A stretch of DNA of 64,000 nucleotides from Amycolatopsis tucumanensis (GCF_021654135.1 NZ_JAKGSD010000001.1:186001-250000); one strand, 5' to 3'. Shown: positions 16,819 through 25,804, counted from the first letter of the stretch. Made by a program: numbers and translations. The notes: a model not told the origin generated them from the sequence alone.

Positions 16819-18300
16819 TCAGTTGAGGCGGCCGGGGCTGTCGGCGCCGTACCAGTCGACGTCGTCGGCGGCGGTGCGGGCGACGACGGTCTTGATCCAG
16901 GTGAAGTCGTCGAAGGACTCGGATCCGGCGTCCCGCCCGGTGCCGGATTCCTTGATGCCGCCCCAGGGCAGCGACGGTTCGAGGCGGTGGTGGTCGTTGA
17001 TCCAGACCATGCCCGCCGCGATCCGGTCCGCGACGCGGTGGCCGCGGGCCAGGTCGCGGGTCCAGACCCCGGCGCCGAGGCCGAAGCGGTTGTCGTTGGC
17101 CTTGGCGATCGCGTCGGCTTCGTCGTCGAACGGGACGACGACGGCGACCGGGCCGAAGATCTCCTCCCGCGCGACCCGCATCTCGCTGGTGGCGTCGGCG
17201 AGCACGGTGGGCCGCAGGAAGAACCCGCCGTCGAGCGGCGCGGGCAGGTCGGGCGCCCCGCCGCCCGCGGCGAGCCGGGCGCCTTCGGCGATCCCGGCGC
17301 CGATCAGGTTCAGCACCTTGTCCCGCTGCGCGGCGCTGACCAGCGGGCCGAGCTGGGTGCGCGGGTCGGACGGGTCGCCGATCCGGATCGCGTCCGCGCG
17401 GCGGGCCAGCGCGGCCACAAACCGCTCGTAGTTCCCGCGCTGCACCAGGAACCGGGAACCGGCCACACAGGACTGCCCGGCCGCGACGAAGGCGGCGAAC
17501 GCCGCGCCCTCCGCGGCCGCCTCGGGGTCGATGTCGTCGAACACGACGATCGGGGTCTTGCCGCCCAGTTCGGCGGTGACGCGGGCGAACCGCTTCGCGG
17601 TGGCGACCGCGGCGGCCCGGCCGGCCTCGGTGCCGCCGGTGAGGGTGATCTTGGCGATGTCCGGGTGGCCGGTGAGGCGCTCGCCGACCTCCCGGCCGCC
17701 GGTCACCACGTTCACCACGCCGTCCGGGACACCGGCCTCGCGCACCAGATCGGCCAGCGCCACAGTGGACAGTGGCGTGATCTCGGAGGGCTTGACCACG
17801 ACCGTGTTCCCCGTCGCCAGCGCGGCGGACAGGCTGCGGGCGAGGATGAGCAGCGGGTGGTTGAAGGGCGTGATGATGCCGCACACGCCGAGCGGCGCGC
17901 GCCGCTGGTAGGTCAGGTACGGGCCGTCGGAGGGCAGCACGGCGTCGCGCTGGGCGGCCAGCAGCCCGGCGTTGTAGCGGAACCACTCCGGCACCCGGGA
18001 CAGCTGCGCGCGGGTCTCGGTCACCGGGCGGCCGTTGTTGCGGGTCTCCAGCCGGTACAGCGACTCGGCGGCGCCTTCGACGACGTCCGCGACGCGCAGC
18101 AGCAGCCGTCCGCGCTCGGTGCGGGTCAGCGACGGCCACGGCCCGCCGAGGAACGCCGCCCGGGCGCGGGCGACGGCGGCGTCGACCTCGTCGAGGGTGC
18201 TGTCCGGCACCGTGTCGAGCAACCGGCCGGTGGCCGGATCGAGGATCGGCCGCGCGTGTCCGGTCTCGGCGGTGGTGGGGGAGGTGGTCGTCGTCGACAT
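16819..18300 (-). CDS. NAD(P)+-dependent aldehyde dehydrogenase
   Basis: 493 residues, ordinary ALDH length. Catalytic residues are visible: Asn147 in TPFNHP, Lys170 in VVVKPSE, Glu244 in TAELGGKTP and the nucleophile Cys278 in AGQSCVAGS. It oxidises an aldehyde to the acid; a semialdehyde from ring cleavage fits the operon. The ATG at 18300 follows GAAAGG. It is the first gene of the leftward operon and divergent from the PucR-type regulator, separated by 119 bp. Confidence 0.92.
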   Translation of the reverse strand: MSTTTTSPTTAETGHARPILDPATGRLLDTVPDSTLDEVDAAVARARAAFLGGPWPSLTRTERGRLLLRVADVVEGAAESLYRLETRNNGRPVTETRAQLSRVPEWFRYNAGLLAAQRDAVLPSDGPYLTYQRRAPLGVCGIITPFNHPLLILARSLSAALATGNTVVVKPSEITPLSTVALADLVREAGVPDGVVNVVTGGREVGERLTGHPDIAKITLTGGTEAGRAAAVATAKRFARVTAELGGKTPIVVFDDIDPEAAAEGAAFAAFVAAGQSCVAGSRFLVQRGNYERFVAALARRADAIRIGDPSDPRTQLGPLVSAAQRDKVLNLIGAGIAEGARLAAGGGAPDLPAPLDGGFFLRPTVLADATSEMRVAREEIFGPVAVVVPFDDEADAIAKANDNRFGLGAGVWTRDLARGHRVADRIAAGMVWINDHHRLEPSLPWGGIKESGTGRDAGSESFDDFTWIKTVVARTAADDVDWYGADSPGRLN

Positions 18301-18384
18301 CCCGGGCCCTTTCGGTCGTGGGTGGAGCGCTTCCCGAGTCTGATCGACGGCACCGCGCCGGGCGATGTCTGCGGCGACACAGAG

Positions 18385-18419
18385 TTGACTTGTGGAGTGT
18401 TCCCGCTGACACTTCCGGG
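18385..18419 (+). promoter_or_regulatory. leaderless-type promoter of the PucR-like gene
   Basis: TTGACT (18385-18390) and GACACT (18408-18413) are separated by 17 bp, and the -10 ends 6 bases before the GTG start at 18420 with no ribosome site between. The flanks CACA/TGTG around the -35 could be an operator, but symmetry is weak. Confidence 0.5.
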
Positions 18420-20123
18420 GTGGATGAGGTTTCCGAGCTGCGCGAGTGGCTGGGCGCGATCGGCGCCCTGACCGCGGCGGTGAACGCCGGTCAGGGGCTG
18501 CGGGAGGTGCTCGACCTGGTCGCGGCGACCGCGCGGGAGCTGCTCGGGCTCGACTTCTGCGGTGTCCTGGTGCCGGACGCCGCGCGCGCGAACCTGGTGA
18601 TCGCCGGGTGGAGCGGGCTGACCGAGGCCTACGTCGCCCGCGTCAACTCCGACCGGCCGGTGCGCATCGAGGCCACCGCCGACGTCGGGGCGCCGTCCAG
18701 CCAGGCGTTCCTGTCCGGCCGTCCGTGCGCGGTCTCGGACATCTCACGGGAGCCGGACTTCGTCTGGGGCGGTGTCGCCCGCGAGCAGGGTTACCTGTCG
18801 ATGCTGTCGGTCCCGCTCGTGACGGCCTCCGGCGTGATCGGCACGCTCAACAGCTACCGCTCCACCGTGCACGAGTTCGGCGCCGAAGAGGTCGGCCGGC
18901 TCCAGCTGCTCGCCGAGCACGCCGCCATCGCGATCACCTCGGCGCGGGTGCTGGACGACCTGCGCCGCCAGCACGACCTGGTGACGCGGTCGGAGCGGAT
19001 CCACGAACGGCTGCTGCGCGTCGCGGTGCAGGCGGGCGGGGTCGCCGGGATCGCGGCCGCGCTGCACGACCTGCTCGGCAGGCCGGTGCTCGTCCGCGAC
19101 TCGCGGGGCGAGGAGCTCGCCGCCGCGGGCGGCCCGGTGGAGGCCGGTGACGCCGGGCCGTGGTCACCGCGTGCGGAGCTGGTGCGGGAGAGCGGTGCGC
19201 ACGTCGTGGCCGACGTCGTGCTCACCGGCGAGGTCGCCGCCCGGGTGTGGCTGCCCGGCGGGCCGCTCGCGCCGCTGGACCGCCGGGCGCTGGAGCACGC
19301 GTCGGTGGTGCTGTCGCTGGAACTGCTGCGGCAGCGGACCGCGCTGGAGGTGGAGCAGAACCTGCGTGGCGAGCTGCTCGCCGACCTGCTGGCCGGGGCC
19401 GACCCGTCGGCCCCGTCGGTGCGGGACCGCGCCGGGCTGCTGGGCCACGACCTGACGCGCCCGCACCGCGCGCTCGTCGCCCAGGTGGTGGCGGGCGGGA
19501 AACCGGCGCCGCCGGGCGCGACCCAGCGGGCGGTGGCCGAGGCGACCCGGCTCGCCGCCGGTGTCCGGCCGCGCCCGCTGGTGGCGCTGTACCGCGGGGA
19601 CGTGGTGGCCTTGTGGCCCGACGGCGAGTCCGTCGACGGCTTCCGCCGGGCGCTGCTCACCGCGCGCGGGGTCGACGACGCCACCGTCGCGGTGTCCGCG
19701 CCTGCCGTCAACCACGCCGAGGCCTACCGGGTCGCCCGCGGAGCACTCGCCGTCGCCGCCCACGCCGGGCAGTCGGGCGCCACGATCACACTGGACCGGC
19801 TCGGCGTGGCCGGGTTGCTGCTCCAGCTCGGCGACCCGGCCCCGCTGTGCGAGTACGCCGACCGCACTCTGGGCGGGCTGGTCGCCTACGACCGCGACCA
19901 CGGCACCGCCCTGCTGGAGACGCTGCGGGTGCACCTCGCCGCCGGGCTGGACCGGCAGGCCACCGCCGCGGCGCTCACCGTGCACCCCAACACCGTCAGC
20001 CAGCGGCTGCGCCGCATCGAGGCGCTGAGCGGTCTGGACCTGCGCTCGGCGCGCGACGTCGTGGACGCGCAGTCCGCGCTGGTGGTGCTCGACGTGGCGA
20101 ACGGGACGCACGCCGAGGCGTGA
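18420..20123 (+). CDS. GAF-domain PucR/CdaR-type transcriptional regulator
   Basis: 567 residues. An N-terminal GAF sensor (about residues 15-175, with SVPLVTASGVIGTLNSY) is followed by a GGDEF-like central part and the PucR C-terminal HTH (ETLRVHLAAGLDRQATAAAL, then HPNTVSQRLRRIEALSG). This group activates catabolic operons in response to the substrate. It is divergent from the six-gene catabolic operon, so it is very likely its activator. GTG 18420 is chosen because the reading frame upstream lacks a ribosome site and a promoter ends there. Confidence 0.87.
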   Translation: MDEVSELREWLGAIGALTAAVNAGQGLREVLDLVAATARELLGLDFCGVLVPDAARANLVIAGWSGLTEAYVARVNSDRPVRIEATADVGAPSSQAFLSGRPCAVSDISREPDFVWGGVAREQGYLSMLSVPLVTASGVIGTLNSYRSTVHEFGAEEVGRLQLLAEHAAIAITSARVLDDLRRQHDLVTRSERIHERLLRVAVQAGGVAGIAAALHDLLGRPVLVRDSRGEELAAAGGPVEAGDAGPWSPRAELVRESGAHVVADVVLTGEVAARVWLPGGPLAPLDRRALEHASVVLSLELLRQRTALEVEQNLRGELLADLLAGADPSAPSVRDRAGLLGHDLTRPHRALVAQVVAGGKPAPPGATQRAVAEATRLAAGVRPRPLVALYRGDVVALWPDGESVDGFRRALLTARGVDDATVAVSAPAVNHAEAYRVARGALAVAAHAGQSGATITLDRLGVAGLLLQLGDPAPLCEYADRTLGGLVAYDRDHGTALLETLRVHLAAGLDRQATAAALTVHPNTVSQRLRRIEALSGLDLRSARDVVDAQSALVVLDVANGTHAEA

Positions 20124-20211
20124 TCGGAAGTCCGAGGTGGACGGAAGTCCCCCGGACATCACGGTTCGGTTTCGGCGGCAACCGTACCGGGCCGGGGAGC
20201 GAGTTAGCGGC

Positions 20212-20772
20212 ATGGTCGCCGTGCGGTTCCTGCTCGCCTTCACCCTGCTCCTGCTGGGCGGGTGCGCCGCGCAGCCCGCGCCCGTGCAGCCGGTGCAGCC
20301 CGCACCGGAGCCGGAGGTCGTGGCGCCGGTGGAACCGGAAGCACTCGACGTCCCGCGGATCGGCGCTCGCTCGACGCTCGTCCCGCTGGGCCTCAACGCC
20401 GACGAGACGATCGAGGTGCCGCCGGTGACCCAGCCGATGCAGGCCGGGTGGTACCGGCTCGGGCCGTCGCCGGGGGAGCCGGGGCCCGCGGTGGTCCTCG
20501 GGCACGTGGACGGCGGCGGCAGGCCGGGGATCTTCCACCGCCTCAAGGAACTCGTGCCGGGGGACGAGGTGGTGGTGTCGCGAAAGGACGGTTCCACCGT
20601 CACGTTCGCGGTGACCCGCGTGGAGCAGATCGACAAGGACGAGTTCCCCACCGAAGCGGTCTACGGCGACACCGCCGGGCCCGAGCTGCGGCTGATCACC
20701 TGCGGCGGCAGCTTCGACCGGGCCGCGCGCAGCTACCGCGACAACATCATCGTCTACGCCGCACTGCGGTGA
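20212..20772 (+). CDS. class F sortase, probable lipoprotein
   Basis: 186 residues from ATG 20212. The N-terminus is a lipoprotein signal with the lipobox LLGGC, and a Pro/Glu-rich spacer follows. The sortase core has the catalytic His in VLGHVDG, Cys in LITCGGSFD and Arg in SYRDNII. Class F sortases are common in actinobacteria and their substrates are mostly unknown. A GTG at 20137 would add 25 residues before the signal and is less likely. Two CGGAAGTCC direct repeats lie upstream (20125 and 20142). The next gene, 18 bp downstream, encodes a secreted protein with a xPxTG-like tail. Confidence 0.85.
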   Translation: MVAVRFLLAFTLLLLGGCAAQPAPVQPVQPAPEPEVVAPVEPEALDVPRIGARSTLVPLGLNADETIEVPPVTQPMQAGWYRLGPSPGEPGPAVVLGHVDGGGRPGIFHRLKELVPGDEVVVSRKDGSTVTFAVTRVEQIDKDEFPTEAVYGDTAGPELRLITCGGSFDRAARSYRDNIIVYAALR

Positions 20773-20790
20773 CGATTCTGGGAGGAAACC

Positions 20791-21306
20791 ATGCAGCACA
20801 AGAAGATTCTCGCCGGCGCCGGGCTGCTCGCCTTCGCGGCCGGGGTGCTCGCCGCGCCGGCCGCCAGCGCCACCGCGCCGCCGCCGAAGCTCAGCGTGTC
20901 GCCGTCGTCGGTGTCGCCGGGGCAGACACTCGAGTTCAGCGCGTACTGTGCGGGCAACGCCAGCACGGTGACCTCGCCCGGGCTCGCCGCCCCGGTGACG
21001 CTCACGCGCGTCCTGGACGGCTACACCGGCACCGGGAAGGCCGCGGCGAAACCCGGCAGCTACCAGGCCACCTTCACCTGCTCCGGCAGCGGCGGCCCGG
21101 CAGGCAACGGCACGGCGACCGCGACGTTCACGATCACCGGCCCGGCAGTGCCGACAGCGACGACGACCACCAAGCCGCGGCCGGGCACGTCGACGCGGCC
21201 ACCCGCGCCGCCGAAGACCACGACGAAGGCCCCGTCGAAGGCGCCGCAGGTCAAGGTGCTGCCCAAGGGCGCCCCGGAGACCGGCGACGGCACCTACGCC
21301 GGGTAA
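20791..21306 (+). CDS. secreted Thr/Pro-rich protein, possible sortase partner
   Basis: 171 residues, preceded by a strong GGGAGGAAA site. A cleavable signal peptide (residues 1-29, ending ASATA) is followed by a small beta-rich domain with two Cys (residues ~52 and ~96) that may form a disulfide. A Thr/Pro/Lys linker and a C-terminal LPKGAPETGDGTYAG tail complete it. APETG (161-165) fits the general xPxTG sortase pattern, but no hydrophobic anchor follows. Position right behind the class F sortase suggests the two act together at the envelope (inference). No known family was recognised. Confidence 0.8.
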   Translation: MQHKKILAGAGLLAFAAGVLAAPAASATAPPPKLSVSPSSVSPGQTLEFSAYCAGNASTVTSPGLAAPVTLTRVLDGYTGTGKAAAKPGSYQATFTCSGSGGPAGNGTATATFTITGPAVPTATTTTKPRPGTSTRPPAPPKTTTKAPSKAPQVKVLPKGAPETGDGTYAG

Positions 21307-21315
21307 AGGCGTCCG

Positions 21316-21342
21316 GACCGGGGCAGATCAACTGCCCCGGTC
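21316..21342. terminator. bidirectional terminator
   Basis: Perfect 11-bp stem GACCGGGGCAG (21316-21326) with CTGCCCCGGTC (21332-21342) and a 5-nt loop. It lies between the secreted protein gene and the convergent amidohydrolase and overlaps the latter's stop codon. Confidence 0.75.
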
Positions 21343-22555
21343 AGTCCGGCACGTCCCGGTCCGCCACGTGCACGACGCGGCCGTCCTGGTACACGGCGAG
21401 GATCCGTTTGCCCAGATCGCGCACGTCGAGCGGGTCCCCGTCCACGATGACCAGGTCCGCGCGCTTGCCCGGGGCGATCGAGCCGAGCGTGGACTCCAGC
21501 CCCATCAGCTCGGCCGCGGACAGCGTCGCGGCGTGCAGGGCTTCGGCCGGGGACAGGCCGTGCTCGACGAGCAGCTCCAGCTCCAGCAGGTTCTCGCCGT
21601 GCGGGTACAGCGGCGCGTCGGTCCCCATCGCGATCCGCACGCCCGCCTCGACGGCGCGCCGCACGCTGTCGCCGGAGCTCTGACGGATCTTCTCGGCGAT
21701 GTGGTCCGGGTACGGCACACCCGCTTCGACCGCCTGCCGCAGCCCGACGCCCGCGCTGAGCGTCGGCACCAGCCACGTGCCCCGCGCGGCCATCATCTCC
21801 AGCGTCTCGTCGTCCAGGAAGTGACCGTGCTCGATCGAGCGGACCCCGTTGCGCACCGCCGCTTTCGCGCCTTCGCCGTGCGCGTGCGCCATGACGTGCA
21901 GGCCCGCCGCCGACGCCTCGGTCACCATCATGGCGATCTCGTCGTCGCGGAAGTGCGGGATCCGCGGCCCGGCGCCGCTGGACACCACCCCGCCGCTGGT
22001 CGCGACCTTGATGACGTCCGCGCCGGCACGCACGAGTTCGCGGATCTTGCGCCGGATCTCCTCCGGGCCGTCCACGATCACCGGCGGGCGGCCCGGGTGC
22101 GGTGGCAGCAGGTCCACCACGCACGTCGAGGGCCACCACGGGTCGCCGTGCCCGCCGGTCTGGCTCAGCATGTTCAGCGAGATCTGCATGCGCGGCCCCG
22201 GGATCAGGCCGCGTTCCTGCGCCACGCGCATCCCGAGGTCGGCGCCGGCCGCGTCGCGGACTGTGGTCACCCCGGCCGCGAGCGTCCTGGCCATGTTCCG
22301 CGCGCCCTCGTAGAACTGCAGCGAGAACGGCTCCTGCGCGGCGGCGAACAGGTCCGCGCCGGTCATGGTGAGGTGGACGTGGCAGTCGATCAGCCCGGGC
22401 AGCACGCCGCGGCCTGCGCAATCGACCTCCTCGTCGCCGTCGAGGCCGGTGCCGACGTCGGTGATCCAGCCGTTCTCGACCGCCACGTCGGCCGGACCGG
22501 CGGTGCGGGATGCGGCGTCGAACACCGTGCCGCCGCGGAAGATGGTGCGAGTCAT
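21341..22555 (-). CDS. amidohydrolase, imidazolonepropionase/prolidase-like
   Basis: 404 residues. Metal-site residues are DCHVHLT near residue 62, VIKVATSGG (possible carboxylated Lys region), HAHGEGAK, IEHGHFLD and GTDAPLYPHG (Asp). This set matches the amidohydrolase-superfamily Xaa-Pro dipeptidase/cyclic dipeptidase subgroup. Its ATG overlaps the stop of the POT peptide transporter (ATGA), so imported di/tripeptides are probable substrates (inference). There is no signal peptide, so it acts in the cytoplasm. Confidence 0.87.
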   Translation of the reverse strand: MTRTIFRGGTVFDAASRTAGPADVAVENGWITDVGTGLDGDEEVDCAGRGVLPGLIDCHVHLTMTGADLFAAAQEPFSLQFYEGARNMARTLAAGVTTVRDAAGADLGMRVAQERGLIPGPRMQISLNMLSQTGGHGDPWWPSTCVVDLLPPHPGRPPVIVDGPEEIRRKIRELVRAGADVIKVATSGGVVSSGAGPRIPHFRDDEIAMMVTEASAAGLHVMAHAHGEGAKAAVRNGVRSIEHGHFLDDETLEMMAARGTWLVPTLSAGVGLRQAVEAGVPYPDHIAEKIRQSSGDSVRRAVEAGVRIAMGTDAPLYPHGENLLELELLVEHGLSPAEALHAATLSAAELMGLESTLGSIAPGKRADLVIVDGDPLDVRDLGKRILAVYQDGRVVHVADRDVPD

Positions 22556-24045
22556 CGCTGCCCCTCGCGTGTGAGTTCCACTGTGGACAATCCGCGTTCG
22601 GACTGCCGCCGGATGAGCGGCGCGAGCGCGAACAGCACCAGGGCGAGCACCACCGCGCCCATCCCGAGCAGGCCGAAGTAGGCGGCCGCCGACCCGGCGT
22701 CGTAGAACTTCACCAGCTGCGCCCCGATGCCCTGCCCGGCGGCGTTCGACGACAACCACAGGCCCATCGTCTGGGTGGCGAACGCGGCGGGCGCCAGCCG
22801 CGTCGTGGCGGACAACCCGATGGGGGACAGGCACATCTCGCCGATCGTGACCACGGCGAGGCTGCCGATCAGCCACAGCGGGCTGGTCTGGCCGGGACTC
22901 GCCGCGGGCAGCACGAGCATCAGGTAGGACAGCCCGGCGATCGCCAGGCCCGCCGCGAACTTGTGCGCCGTGCCGGGGGAGCGGGCGGACCGGTCGAGCC
23001 GCAGCCACATCACCGCGAACAGCGGCGTCAGGACGATCAGCACGAGCGATCCGACGGACTGGAACCACGACGCCGGGATGGTGAACCCGAACGCCCCCAG
23101 GTCGGTGCTCTCGTCGGCGTACTGCGCGATAACGGTCGCGCCCTGTTCCTGGATGCACCAGAACGCGACCGCGGCGACGAACATCGGGATGTAGCCGCGC
23201 ACCCGCGCCCGCTCCGCCGCGGTGGTGCGCTTGCTGCGCAGCATGACCGTGAAGTAGCCGACCGGCAGCGCGATCGCGAGCACGCTGATCAGGTCGACGA
23301 CCCCGCCCGGGCCGAGCGCGCCGGTGCCGATCGTCGCGGCGAGCACGGCGACGAGCACCGCGACCCCGGCCGCCACCGCGACCACACGCGAGCGGGGCAC
23401 CTCGCCCAGCCGCAACGGGTTCTTCGGCGCGCTGCTGAGCGGGCTGAGGTGGCGTTGGCTGCGCACGTAGACCACGAGTCCGAGCGCCATGCCGATCGCC
23501 GCCAGACCGAATCCGAGGTGGTAGTCGTACCGTTCGCCGACGGTGCCCACGACCAGCGGCGCGGCGACCGCCCCGACGCTGATCCCCATGTAGTAGATGC
23601 TGAACCCGGAGTCGCGCCGCGGGTCGTCGCGGGCGTAGAGGTCGCCGACTGAGGAGGAGATCGTCGGTTTCAGCAGCCCGGTGCCGCCCGCGATGAAGAT
23701 CATCGACGCGAACAGCGCGCCGGCTCCGGCGGGGATCGCGAGGCAGATGTGGCCGCACATGATCAGGACCCCGCCGGTGAGCGTCGCCCGCCGGTCCCCG
23801 AGCAGCCGGTCGCTGATCCAGCCGCCCAGGATCGCCGCCATGTACGTCGCCGAGCCGTAGACCGCGATCAGCGACTTCGCGCTGCCCGGGTCGATGCCGA
23901 GACCGCCGTCCAGGATCCGGTCGGTCATGTAGTACAGCAGCAGCGCGCGCATGCCGTAGTAGGAGAACCGTTCCCACGCCTCGGCGAAGAACAGCCCGAC
24001 CAGCCCACGCGGCTGGCCGAAGAACACCCGATCCGTACTCCCCAC
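22552..24045 (-). CDS. POT/PTR2-family proton-coupled oligopeptide transporter
   Basis: About 497 residues, 12-14 TM segments. The PTR2 signature FFAEAWERFSYYGMRALLLYY in TM1 contains the ExxERF proton/peptide motif. It imports di- and tripeptides. GTG 24045 is preferred because GGAGGT lies 9 bases upstream; GTG 24051 would leave only 3 bases. It forms an operon with the amidohydrolase and is divergent from a two-domain Lrp-type regulator. Confidence 0.9.
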   Translation of the reverse strand: MGSTDRVFFGQPRGLVGLFFAEAWERFSYYGMRALLLYYMTDRILDGGLGIDPGSAKSLIAVYGSATYMAAILGGWISDRLLGDRRATLTGGVLIMCGHICLAIPAGAGALFASMIFIAGGTGLLKPTISSSVGDLYARDDPRRDSGFSIYYMGISVGAVAAPLVVGTVGERYDYHLGFGLAAIGMALGLVVYVRSQRHLSPLSSAPKNPLRLGEVPRSRVVAVAAGVAVLVAVLAATIGTGALGPGGVVDLISVLAIALPVGYFTVMLRSKRTTAAERARVRGYIPMFVAAVAFWCIQEQGATVIAQYADESTDLGAFGFTIPASWFQSVGSLVLIVLTPLFAVMWLRLDRSARSPGTAHKFAAGLAIAGLSYLMLVLPAASPGQTSPLWLIGSLAVVTIGEMCLSPIGLSATTRLAPAAFATQTMGLWLSSNAAGQGIGAQLVKFYDAGSAAAYFGLLGMGAVVLALVLFALAPLIRRQSERGLSTVELTREGQR

Positions 24046-24051
24046 GCCCAC

Positions 24052-24221
24052 CGCACCTCCGAGCCGACCGTGTCAGTGGGCGCAGACGTTACATCCGTGT
24101 GGGCCGGTGATCAATGCATGATTCGACTGTCCTGGGCGTTGAGTTTCGCCGTTGCGACTTTCGTTGGGCGATTTGCGTGAACAGATCGTCGGGGTGGCTG
24201 GGTATGCGTTAGGTTGTCCCC
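24052..24221. promoter_or_regulatory. divergent control region between POT operon and Lrp gene
   Basis: A 170-bp gap that is noticeably less GC-rich than its surroundings. It holds GATCAATGCATGATTC around 24110-24125, an imperfect palindrome centred on ATGCAT that may be an Lrp site. A TAGGTT -10-like hexamer (24210-24215) ends 6 bases before the Lrp GTG start. Confidence 0.45.
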
Positions 24222-25148
24222 GTGCACGGGAACCTGGACGAGATCGACGAGCGGCTCGTCCGCGCCCTGCACGAGGACGGCCGAGCCTCTTACGAGACGC
24301 TGGCCCGCCTGGTCGGGCTGGCCCGGTCCACCACGAAGGCCCGCGTGCAGCGGCTGCTCGGCGAGGGCGGGCTCCGGCTGGTCGGGGCGATCCACCCGGC
24401 GGTGTTCGGGCTGCACCAGCTCGGCCACGTGACCATCGAGACCGACGGCCCCGCGGGCCCGGTCGCGCGGCAGGTCGCCGAACTCGACGAGGTCTCCTTC
24501 GTCACCACCACCGCGGGCCGGTTCGCCGTCACCGCCGAGCTGCGCACCGCCGACCTGGAGTCCTTCGCCCGCGGCCTGGCGCGCGTGCAGGCCGTGCCCG
24601 GGGTGCGCGCGCTGCAGACCATGACCTACCTGCGCATCTGGAAGGACCCCTACTTCCCGCCCGGGCCGCTGGAGAGCCCCGGCCCGCTCGCGCACATCGA
24701 GCTCGACGCTCACGACCACGCGTTGCTGGCGCACCTGCGTGCCGACGGCCGGGCTTCCTTCGCCGAGCTGGCGAGCGTCACCGGCCTCTCCGCGGGCGCG
24801 GCGCGCGCCCGGGTGCTGCGGCTGCTGGAGACCGGGGTGGTCCACGTCGGCGCGCTGGTGCGGCTGACGCCGCTGACCCGGGTCCACACGATGGGGTTCG
24901 CGCTGGACGTCAACGGTGACACCGAACCCGTGGCGCGCAAGATCGCCGCGCTCGACGAGATCGACTGCCTGGCCACCGGGATCGGCTGGTGCAGCGGAAT
25001 CGGCACCATCCGGGCCGGCTCACTCGACGACGTGCTCGCCACGCTGGAGCGCGTGCGCGGCCTGCCGGGAGTGCGAACGGTCGAGGCGTGGACGCACCTG
25101 CGCGCGATCAAGGAGGAGAACGACCGGGCGCTTCCGCTGGCCGAATAG
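24222..25148 (+). CDS. two-domain Lrp/AsnC-family regulator
   Basis: 308 residues made of two tandem Lrp units. Each has an HTH (DEIDERLVRALHEDGRASYE and DAHDHALLAHLRADGRASFA) followed by a ligand-binding RAM-like half. Normal Lrp proteins are about 150 residues, so this is a fused dimer. There is no ribosome site before GTG 24222 but a -10-like hexamer lies next to it, so the mRNA is likely leaderless. It is divergent from the POT-amidohydrolase operon, which it probably controls in response to a peptide or amino acid (inference). Confidence 0.87.
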   Translation: MHGNLDEIDERLVRALHEDGRASYETLARLVGLARSTTKARVQRLLGEGGLRLVGAIHPAVFGLHQLGHVTIETDGPAGPVARQVAELDEVSFVTTTAGRFAVTAELRTADLESFARGLARVQAVPGVRALQTMTYLRIWKDPYFPPGPLESPGPLAHIELDAHDHALLAHLRADGRASFAELASVTGLSAGAARARVLRLLETGVVHVGALVRLTPLTRVHTMGFALDVNGDTEPVARKIAALDEIDCLATGIGWCSGIGTIRAGSLDDVLATLERVRGLPGVRTVEAWTHLRAIKEENDRALPLAE

Positions 25149-25203
25149 GTCTGGACGGGGAAATCGCTCGTGGCGCGGGCTTGGCGGCCGTAGGGTGCGG
25201 GGC

Positions 25204-25521
25204 GTGCACACGATGATCGCCGAGGGCGTGGTGCTCGAGGTCGAGCTGGGCGGCGACGCTCCCGGATCGGTCGAGAACGCGGACGCGTGGGTCACGCTGG
25301 CCGACGGCACGAGGTGGACCGCGACCTTCCTGACGTACGCGGAGATCGGGTGGATCATGGGGTGGCACCGCCGGTCCGGTGAGAACCTGAGCGGCGGACA
25401 CGTCACCTGCCCGCCGGATCTGGTGGTGCTGGCCGAACCGGGCGTGCGGGCGATGCTCGACGCGGTCGTGGACCTGGTGGCCACCGGCGGCCACGAGTCC
25501 GTGCTGCACCGGATTCCCTGA
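25204..25521 (+). CDS. hypothetical protein, small actinobacterial family
   Basis: 105 residues, no signal or membrane segment. The centre reads DGTRWTATFLTYAEIGWIMGWHRRSGENLSGG, resembling small actinomycete proteins of unknown role that I recall but cannot name. TAGGGT (25191-25196) ends 7 bases before GTG 25204, suggesting a leaderless transcript; ATG 25213 is the alternative start. It heads a short cluster with another small gene and a broken gene. Confidence 0.65.
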   Translation: MHTMIAEGVVLEVELGGDAPGSVENADAWVTLADGTRWTATFLTYAEIGWIMGWHRRSGENLSGGHVTCPPDLVVLAEPGVRAMLDAVVDLVATGGHESVLHRIP

Positions 25522-25533
25522 GGAGGGATGGCG

Positions 25534-25794
25534 TTGGCTCAGGCACCGGACGGGACGGGCAGCACGCTCCGTTTCCGCGTGGCGGGCGAGGGCGGCGGGC
25601 AGGTGTGCTTCGAACCGGCGGGGATGTGCTACGACCTGGCCGACGGCGAACACGTGTGCGCACTGCTCGACGAGACCCAGATCCGCGCCCTCGAAGTGAC
25701 GTACTGGCCCGGCGGGATCTCGGTGTGGGTGCGCGGCAGCTTCACGACATCGGACCACCAGGGCAACGAGCTGCACCACCTGTGGGGCGGGTGA
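25534..25794 (+). CDS. hypothetical protein
   Basis: 86 residues, predicted beta-rich, one Cys pair (VCFEP and MCYDL). No family recognised. AGGAGG at 25521-25526 is only one base from ATG 25528 but 7 bases from the in-frame TTG at 25534, so TTG is the better start. It lies 12 bp after the preceding small gene and probably is co-transcribed with it. Confidence 0.6.
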   Translation: MAQAPDGTGSTLRFRVAGEGGGQVCFEPAGMCYDLADGEHVCALLDETQIRALEVTYWPGGISVWVRGSFTTSDHQGNELHHLWGG

Positions 25795-25804
25795 GCCGGA
25801 CACC

